Shown: in pieces, positions 59,332 to 64,000 of the stretch | Layout: every line of letters starts with the position of its first letter | How positions within the stretch are numbered: the first letter of the stretch is position 1 | From: Corynebacterium halotolerans | GTDB lineage: Bacteria > Actinomycetota > Actinomycetes > Mycobacteriales > Mycobacteriaceae | DNA length: 64,000 bases | Direction of reading: 5' to 3' | Assembly: GCF_001056295.1 (NCBI RefSeq) | Contig: NZ_JVMD01000023.1 | Location: 1-64,000, forward strand | The notes under the pieces: model-generated | Seen by the model: only the letters and a program-made list of their open reading frames with translations | Told to the model about the DNA's origin: nothing | Databases searched by the model: none | Translations under genes and position numbers: made by a program

Positions 59332-60219
59332 ATGCCCGCTTTCCCCGCCGAATTCGGAATGCCCGTTCGCGTCGACCTCGTGTCCAGCGCGCCGCGCAAG
59401 TCGGAGCGTTTCTACCGTGAGCTGATGGGCTGGGAGTTCCGGGCGGCGGGTGAGGGCGGCGGCCGGCGCGTCGCCAAGCTCATGGGCATGCCGGTGTCGG
59501 TGCTCTTCGGGGCCGACGCCGATGCGGGGGACGGGGGCGGTGCCGCAGCCTCCGACGCTCCTTCCGCCACCGCCGACCAGTGGCGGGTGAACTTCCACGT
59601 CGACGATGCCGCGACGGTGGTGGAGAAGGCCCGCGGCCTTGGCGCGGACGTCGCCCTCGAGCCGGTGGAGCTCGTCGATGGCGGCGCGATGGCCGTGATC
59701 GTCGACCCGGCCGGCGCGATGGTCGGCCTGCTGCAGCAGCCCGGCGAGCAGGCGTTCGTCGCCGCCGGCGAGCCCGGCGCGCCCGTGTGGTTCGAGCTGA
59801 TCGCCGGCGACGGCGACCGTTTCGACGACGTCGTCGCCTTCTACCACGAGCTTTTCGGCTGGGAGATCGCCGTGCGCGCCCGCACCGAGCAGGGCGTGTA
59901 CGCCGTGGCGATGGAGGGCGGCGCGCCCTTCGCCGGCCTCGTCGCAGGGCCCCAGGTCGCCGGCCCCGACCAGGAGGGCGCCTTCACCGGGTGGCTCGCG
60001 TACCTGGGCGTGGAGAACATCGGCCAGGCGGTCATGCGCACCCAGGAGCTGGGCGGCGAGGTGGTCGTGCCCGTGCAGGACACCGAGTTCGGCCCGCTGG
60101 CGACCATCGCCGACCCCGCCGGCGCGACGACCGTGCTGTGCGAGGTGCCGCTGCCGCCCGAGGAGGACGTGCGCGAGTCGGATCCGCTGCAGAACATCGA
60201 CCTCAGCCAGTTCCAGTAG
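59332..60219 (+). CDS. Double VOC (glyoxalase/bleomycin resistance-like) protein
   Basis: A 295-residue protein with two vicinal-oxygen-chelate modules in tandem (about residues 5-135 and 140-280). First: VRVDLVSSAPRKSERFYRELMGWEF. Second: VWFELIAGDGDRFDDVVAFYHELFGWEI. The C-terminal module ends with ATIADPAGATTVLCEV. The family includes glyoxalases, dioxygenases and antibiotic-binding proteins. Streptomyces-type homologues are hydroxylase-like by annotation only. GGAGGA precedes the ATG at 59332. Function not known. Confidence 0.88.
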   Translation: MPAFPAEFGMPVRVDLVSSAPRKSERFYRELMGWEFRAAGEGGGRRVAKLMGMPVSVLFGADADAGDGGGAAASDAPSATADQWRVNFHVDDAATVVEKARGLGADVALEPVELVDGGAMAVIVDPAGAMVGLLQQPGEQAFVAAGEPGAPVWFELIAGDGDRFDDVVAFYHELFGWEIAVRARTEQGVYAVAMEGGAPFAGLVAGPQVAGPDQEGAFTGWLAYLGVENIGQAVMRTQELGGEVVVPVQDTEFGPLATIADPAGATTVLCEVPLPPEEDVRESDPLQNIDLSQFQ

Positions 60220-60318
60220 GTCGGTACGAGCAGCGTTGGCGGCGGCGCGCTTCCTTCGCCGCTTAACCCACCCCCAATGGGCGCCGGTTCCGCCCGGCTA
60301 CCCGTGGGAGCCCCGTAC

Positions 60319-60380
60319 ACCCACCCCCAATGTGCAGACCCACCCCCTGCAACGGGTGGGTCTGCGCATTCGGGGTGGGT
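60319..60380. terminator. Family A hairpin between convergent genes
   Basis: ACCCACCCCCAATGTGCAG... (60319-60345) pairs with ...CTGCGCATTCGGGGTGGGT (60354-60380), 27 bases with two mismatches, around CCTGCAAC. It matches elements at 1-43 and 22741-22804. A single left-arm-like piece (TTAACCCACCCCCAATG) lies at 60263. It separates the convergent VOC and IPMDH-family genes. Confidence 0.72.
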
Positions 60381-60400
60381 CTGCCGTTGGGGCGGCCGCT

Positions 60401-61711
60401 TCAGATGCTTGACGACGCCAACCGCGCCGCCACCTCGTCCGCGAACCCCGCAGTGGTGTTGTCCCCGCCGAGGTCGGGCGTCGGATGCTCGCGCAGAACG
60501 GCGATGACCGCGCGGCGCAGTCGGCTCGCCCGTTCGCCCAGGTCACCCGCCGCAGCACCGGCCGCGGCCACGCCACCCGCGCCCGCCGGGTCACCCGCCG
60601 CACAACCGGCCTCCGCCACACCACCCGCGCCCGCCAGGTGCTCGGCGCACATCGCGGCGGACAGCAGGAACGCCGCGGGGTTGGCCACGCCGCGCCCGGC
60701 GATGTCGGGAGCCGACCCGTGCACGGGCTCGAAAACGGCGTGATCCGCGCCGATGTTGCCCGACGACGGCAGCCCGAGGCCGCCCATCAGCCCGGCGCCG
60801 AGGTCGGAAAGCATGTCGCCGAGCAGGTTCTCGGCGGCGATGACGTCGAAGCTCTCCGGCGCGGTGACCATCCGCATGGCCACGGCGTCGGCGTTGGCGA
60901 TCTCGAACTCGACGCCGGGGAATTCGCCGGCGACCTCGTCGACGGCGTCGCGGATGATCGCCCCGGATTCGCGCAGGATGTTCGGCTTGTCGGCCACGGT
61001 CACGCGCCGCAGCGTCGGGTCGGCCGCCCGCCCGGTGAGCGCCGCGGCGGCGCGCAGCAGCCGTCGCCAAGCGAAACCGGTGGTCACGCGGAGGGCGACG
61101 GCGGTGTCGGCGGGCGTGGAGCGGGTGACCGTCGGATCCTGCTTGACGACGTCCCAGATCCCCGCCCCAGGTCGGCCCTTCGGGTGCGCGCCGGGACCGT
61201 CGGCGCCGGGAGCGTCGGCGTCGCGCATGGAGAAGTCGTGGGAGTAGAGGCCCTCGGTGTTTTCGCGGACGACGGTGAAGCGGAAGCGGGGCGAGTCCGC
61301 GAGCAGGTCCTCGACCGGCCGGACGTTGGCGAAGAGGTCCAGGCGGCTGCGCAGCTGCAGCACGGGGGAGCGGTAGGTCAGCCCGGTGCCGCGGAGGTGG
61401 GCGGCGAGTTCGGCGTCGGCTTCGCGGGCGGGCTTGGAGGTGATGGCCGCCATCAGCGCCGCGTCGGCCGACTCGAGCGCGCGCCACGTTTCCGCCGGCA
61501 CCGGGTCACCGCCCTCGCACCAGCACCGCCAACCGATTTCGGCGACCGTGAATTCCCAGGTGGGGAACGCCGCCGAAAGCGCGGGCCGACTGGCGTCGAC
61601 GATCTCGGGGCCGATGCCGTCGCCCGGCAGCAGCACGATGCGATGCGTCGGCGCGGGTGCGTGCTCGGTCGCGGGGGAGTCGGCGGTGCGGCGGTCGTCG
61701 TCGGGGCTCAT
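60401..61711 (-). CDS. Isocitrate/isopropylmalate dehydrogenase family protein
   Basis: A 436-residue NAD-dependent beta-decarboxylating dehydrogenase. LLPGDGIGPEIVDA opens the fold, VVRENTEGLYS is the substrate-loop motif, and ADKPNILR, NADAVAMRMV and LLGDMLSDLGAGLMGGLG follow. The EN-TEG motif is more like NAD-isocitrate/homoisocitrate or tartrate dehydrogenase than LeuB. It is 60-80 residues longer than usual: two copies of an Ala/Gly-rich 16-residue unit near residues 365-400 and a loop near 160. TATGCT lies 7 nt before the ATG (leaderless). Substrate unsure. Confidence 0.85.
   Translation of the reverse strand: MSPDDDRRTADSPATEHAPAPTHRIVLLPGDGIGPEIVDASRPALSAAFPTWEFTVAEIGWRCWCEGGDPVPAETWRALESADAALMAAITSKPAREADAELAAHLRGTGLTYRSPVLQLRSRLDLFANVRPVEDLLADSPRFRFTVVRENTEGLYSHDFSMRDADAPGADGPGAHPKGRPGAGIWDVVKQDPTVTRSTPADTAVALRVTTGFAWRRLLRAAAALTGRAADPTLRRVTVADKPNILRESGAIIRDAVDEVAGEFPGVEFEIANADAVAMRMVTAPESFDVIAAENLLGDMLSDLGAGLMGGLGLPSSGNIGADHAVFEPVHGSAPDIAGRGVANPAAFLLSAAMCAEHLAGAGGVAEAGCAAGDPAGAGGVAAAGAAAGDLGERASRLRRAVIAVLREHPTPDLGGDNTTAGFADEVAARLASSSI
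60548..60640. repeat. In-frame Ala/Gly repeat in the IPMDH-family gene
   Basis: Two imperfect tandem 48-base units encode GAGGVAEAGCAAGDP and AGAGGVAAAGAAAGDLG in the minus-strand gene at 60401-61711. The frame is conserved, so the repeat extends a surface loop. Confidence 0.6.
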
Positions 61712-61853
61712 GGCCCCGAGCATAGGAGCGACCACTGCGACGGTTCGGGCGGCCGATGACTCCTGTTGCCGACGGCGTCGGCGGTTGGAGGGCGGCGCCG
61801 GTGCGCGAGGCCGGTGGGCGGTGCCGGTGTGCGGCGCCTGGGACGGCCGACCG

Positions 61854-62459
61854 CTACTTCGCGAAGGTCACCGGGACGTCGACGACGTCCTCGAAGCCCT
61901 CGGAGTGGTCGCCGAACACCTTGAGGGTGCACGTGTCGGTGCGGCAATCGACGCCATCGCCGACGGCCTTGGCGGTCAGGCTGATGGACGCTTCGCCGTT
62001 CTCCGGCACCGGCTGCGTGCCGCCGCGGTTGGACAGCCACGCCTGCGTGCCCGGCGCTGTGCGATCGCCGGTGCAGGCAGGGGCGGGCGATCCCTCGGCG
62101 CGGCCGCCGCAGAAGCCCACGTAGTAGCCGCCGTAGTTCGGGTCGAGGCCGGTCAGCGTGATGGTGACCGTCGCGCCGTCGGCGATGTCCTCGGCCGGCG
62201 AGACCTTAGCGGTGACGCCGTTGCCCTCGGCCTCGGCGGTGGAGGGCCGGGCCGCCGTGGTCTCGGCGGCTGGCGCCCCGGAGGCGGCGGAGGTCGCGCC
62301 GTCCGCGGCGGTGCTCGTGGCGTCGGCGCCGGCGTCCCCGTTTCCGCCGGAGCAGGCGGCCAGCAGCGCCACGGCGGCGAGGGCCGGGGCCGCGAAGATG
62401 GCGCGGCGGACCCGGGCGGAGTGGCGTGCGGACGTGGCGGTGGCGGCGATGTGCTTCAT
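61854..62459 (-). CDS. Neocarzinostatin-like lipoprotein
   Basis: A 201-residue exported lipoprotein. After the signal (ARVRRAIFAAPALAAVALLAAC) with lipobox LLAAC comes a 60-residue Ala/Thr/Gly linker. The C-terminal 110 residues look like the neocarzinostatin Ig-like fold: VTITLTGLDPNYGGYYVGFCG, ACTGDRTAPGTQAWLS, CRTDTCTLKVFGDH. The paired cysteines fit disulfides. GAGGAG lies before the ATG at 62459. It is divergent from hmuT with a DtxR-like box between, so an iron- or heme-linked role is possible. Confidence 0.75.
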   Translation of the reverse strand: MKHIAATATSARHSARVRRAIFAAPALAAVALLAACSGGNGDAGADATSTAADGATSAASGAPAAETTAARPSTAEAEGNGVTAKVSPAEDIADGATVTITLTGLDPNYGGYYVGFCGGRAEGSPAPACTGDRTAPGTQAWLSNRGGTQPVPENGEASISLTAKAVGDGVDCRTDTCTLKVFGDHSEGFEDVVDVPVTFAK

Positions 62460-62573
62460 CGGATGCTCCTCGATGGCGTGCCCGGGGCGCGTCGCGGCGA
62501 CCCCGGTGTCGGCGATGGTTTCGGCCGGCATCTCATTGCCGGCTCAGGTGCGGCTCATGCTAACATCAACCGG

Positions 62574-62592
62574 CAAGGCAAGCCTAACTAAG
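62574..62592. promoter_or_regulatory. DtxR box (iron-dependent repressor site)
   Basis: CAAGGCAAGCCTAACTAAG matches the 19-bp DtxR consensus TWAGGTWAGSCTWACCTWA at about 14 of 19 positions, with the core AGGCAAGCCTAAC. It lies between the divergent lipoprotein and hmuT genes, where DtxR control of heme uptake is known in Corynebacterium. Confidence 0.75.
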
Positions 62593-62640
62593 GTGAGGCT
62601 GGGCGCATGGTTGGCGCAGTGTGGTGCAGTGCGTGTGCGG

Positions 62641-62730
62641 CGGCAGGGACCGGGACACATCGACCGGGACACATCGGACGCCACACATGGTCGGCACACG
62701 CAGACCGCCACGCACCGACCGCGACACTTC
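62641..62730. repeat. Degenerate tandem repeat in the hmuT leader
   Basis: Units of about 14 bases, beginning with two near-identical copies of GACCGGGACACATC, are repeated roughly six times with drift (GGACGCCACACATG, GTCGGCACACGCAG, ACCGCCACGCACCG). They lie between the DtxR-like box and the hmuT start in a 240-base leader. Confidence 0.5.
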
Positions 62731-62832
62731 GGCCGCCGCCCACGCGTCGGCCGTCGTCCCCGCGATCGGCACCGCCCGCCCCACCGCCGCCCTTCGCCTG
62801 ACCCGCTTTCGCCGACATGGAACAGGAGCCAC

Positions 62833-63873
62833 ATGCCGACGTCCCTGAGCAGGCGCCACGGCGTCGTCGCCGCCGCCCTGGTGTGCCTGGTGCTCATCGC
62901 CGGCCTCTTCGGCTGCGCCGCCCCGGGCCCGGCCGCCGGCGCACCCGCCGATGCGCCCAACGGCCACGTCTCGGCCACGCTGCCGCCGGCCGCGCCGGAA
63001 GTCCTCGTCGACGCCCCCGAGCCGCAGCTGCCGGTCACCGTCACGTGGGACGGCACGTCCGTCGAGGTGACGGCGGCCGACCGTATCCTCACGCTCGATC
63101 GCGCCGGCGCGCTGTCGCGAATGGTGTGGGCGCTGGGCCTCGGCGAGCGCCTGGTCGGCCGCGACTCGGCCACCGACTTCCCCGGCGTCGCCGACCTCCC
63201 GCAGGTCACGCCGGGCGGCCACACCATCAACGCGGAGTCGATCCTGAAGTTGCGCCCCGACGTCATCCTCACCGACGGCTCGATCGGCCCGTCGCGGGTG
63301 CTGGACACCGTCGCCGCCGCCGGCATCGCGGTCGTCCGCATCCCCGACGAGCGGACGCCGGACACCATCGCGACGATGGCGGGGCAGGTGGCCACGACGC
63401 TGGGCCTGAAAAAGCACGGCGACGACGTCGGCGCGGCGATCGTCGCAAAGCTCGACGACGCCACCCGCGACGCCCGCGCCCGCGCCGACGGCCGCCGCAT
63501 GATGGTGCTCTACCTGCGCGGCACCTCCGTCGCGATGATCGCGGGCCCCGACTCCGGCGCCTCGTCGCTGATCGGGCGGCTCGGCGGCACGGATGCCGCG
63601 GCGGACCTGGGCCTGGACTCCTCCTTCACGCCGCTGACGCCGGAAGCGCTGGTCAAGGCGGCGCCGGACACGGTGATCGTCATGAGCGGCGGCCTCGAAT
63701 CGATCGGCGGCCCCGCCGGCCTGAACTCGCTGCCCGGCATGGCGCAGACGCCCGCCGGTGCCAACGGCAGCGTCCTCGACGTCCCCGATTCGCAGCTGCT
63801 GTCCTTCGGCCCCGACACCCCGCGCGTGATCGCGGCGATGGCCGACGCCCTCTACGGGAAGGAGAAGCGATGA
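62833..63873 (+). CDS. hmuT: Hemin ABC transporter substrate-binding lipoprotein HmuT
   Basis: HmuT binds hemin outside the membrane and passes it to HmuUV. The 346-residue lipoprotein has a signal with lipobox AGLFGC (Cys28). Hemin-ligand candidates are His130 in TPGGHTINAE and Tyr227 in VLYLRG, with Arg229 two residues on, as in the Corynebacterium diphtheriae protein, where a His and a Tyr ligate heme. The PBP fold blocks LKLRPDVILTDGS and ALVKAAPDTVIVMSGGLESIGG follow. AGGAG lies before the ATG at 62833. It overlaps the permease gene by 4 bases. A DtxR-like box lies upstream. Confidence 0.92.
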   Translation: MPTSLSRRHGVVAAALVCLVLIAGLFGCAAPGPAAGAPADAPNGHVSATLPPAAPEVLVDAPEPQLPVTVTWDGTSVEVTAADRILTLDRAGALSRMVWALGLGERLVGRDSATDFPGVADLPQVTPGGHTINAESILKLRPDVILTDGSIGPSRVLDTVAAAGIAVVRIPDERTPDTIATMAGQVATTLGLKKHGDDVGAAIVAKLDDATRDARARADGRRMMVLYLRGTSVAMIAGPDSGASSLIGRLGGTDAAADLGLDSSFTPLTPEALVKAAPDTVIVMSGGLESIGGPAGLNSLPGMAQTPAGANGSVLDVPDSQLLSFGPDTPRVIAAMADALYGKEKR

Positions 63874-64000
63874 CCGTGGTGCTGCCCGCCCCCGCGACGG
63901 GTTCGGCTCCCGAATCCGCGACCGCCCCCGCGTCCGGCTCCGCGCCGGCCCCCGCCCCCGCTTCACGACGCCCCGCCGTCGACGAGCCCGCCGCTCCCGA
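63870..64000 (+). CDS. hmuU: Hemin ABC transporter permease HmuU, N-terminus only
   Basis: Begins at an ATG overlapping the hmuT stop (ATGA) and runs to the window edge, 43 residues. These are Pro/Ala/Ser-rich (MTVVLPAPATGSAPESATAP), which is a common N-terminal tail, so the permease itself is not seen. The call rests on operon order hmuT-hmuU-hmuV. Confidence 0.6.
   Translation, partial: MTVVLPAPATGSAPESATAPASGSAPAPAPASRRPAVDEPAAP

Overview
The window is gene-dense DNA of roughly 70% G+C with very strong third-position GC bias, which suggests a high-GC actinobacterium. Several features point to Corynebacterium or a close relative, and this is inference: a TAGAC-N6-GTCTA (McbR-type) operator at metB and a near-match at a ROK regulator gene, a DtxR-like box at a hemin-uptake gene (hmuT), a GlxR/CRP-like site before gltBD, a two-domain LysX, and many leaderless starts (TANNNT, 6-8 nt, ATG). 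I see no rRNA, tRNA, CRISPR array, phage or insertion sequence.

Layout. 1-3.9 kb: an SDR and an enoyl-reductase-like pair divergent from metB. 4-7.6 kb: a LysR regulator divergent from two tandem paralogous MFS transporters, the second with a one-base frameshift near its end. 7.6-10.1 kb: a Rieske lipoprotein, a YggS-type PLP protein and a GT-C mannosyltransferase. 10.2-15.5 kb: a tandem glycine riboswitch followed by gcvP-gcvT-gcvH (glycine cleavage). 15.6-16.8 kb: a 5'-truncated Fic gene. 16.9-25.9 kb: mostly single genes (HrpB helicase, amidohydrolase, CDF metal transporter, alpha/beta hydrolase, TagI, hemolysin III, Ogt, nitroreductase). 26-28.1 kb: a FadH-like flavoenzyme. 28.3-35.5 kb: two paralogous exported esterases around lysX, then a LysE exporter. 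35.7-41.9 kb: two SDRs, an acyl-CoA synthetase and an acyl-CoA oxidase-like enzyme. 42-49.6 kb: a secreted HNH lipoprotein and gltBD (ammonia assimilation). 49.7-53.1 kb: YbjQ, a large catalase and an HPP membrane protein. 53.1-58.9 kb: a ROK regulator (SsuR-like) divergent from an organosulfur operon: ssuD, flavin reductase, sfnG, sfnB-like. 58.9-61.7 kb: S4 protein, double VOC protein, IPMDH-family dehydrogenase. 61.9-64 kb: an NCS-like lipoprotein divergent from hmuT and the start of a permease gene, with a DtxR box between.

How the genes work together. Sulfur is a linked theme: metB (methionine synthesis) and the ssuR/ssuD region (sulfonate and sulfone desulfurisation) carry related operators, so one repressor probably couples both to methionine/cysteine status. 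The glycine system is controlled by its own substrate through RNA. The last genes begin a DtxR-regulated hemin acquisition locus.

The least explained signal is an 11-base word, CGTCGCAAAGC, found 12 times exactly, with a sister word CGTCGTCAAGC found 10 times. They lie on both strands, in different reading frames, often in protein linkers or ends, and between genes. A second signal is a family of long hairpins with a TGCAAC loop between convergent genes.
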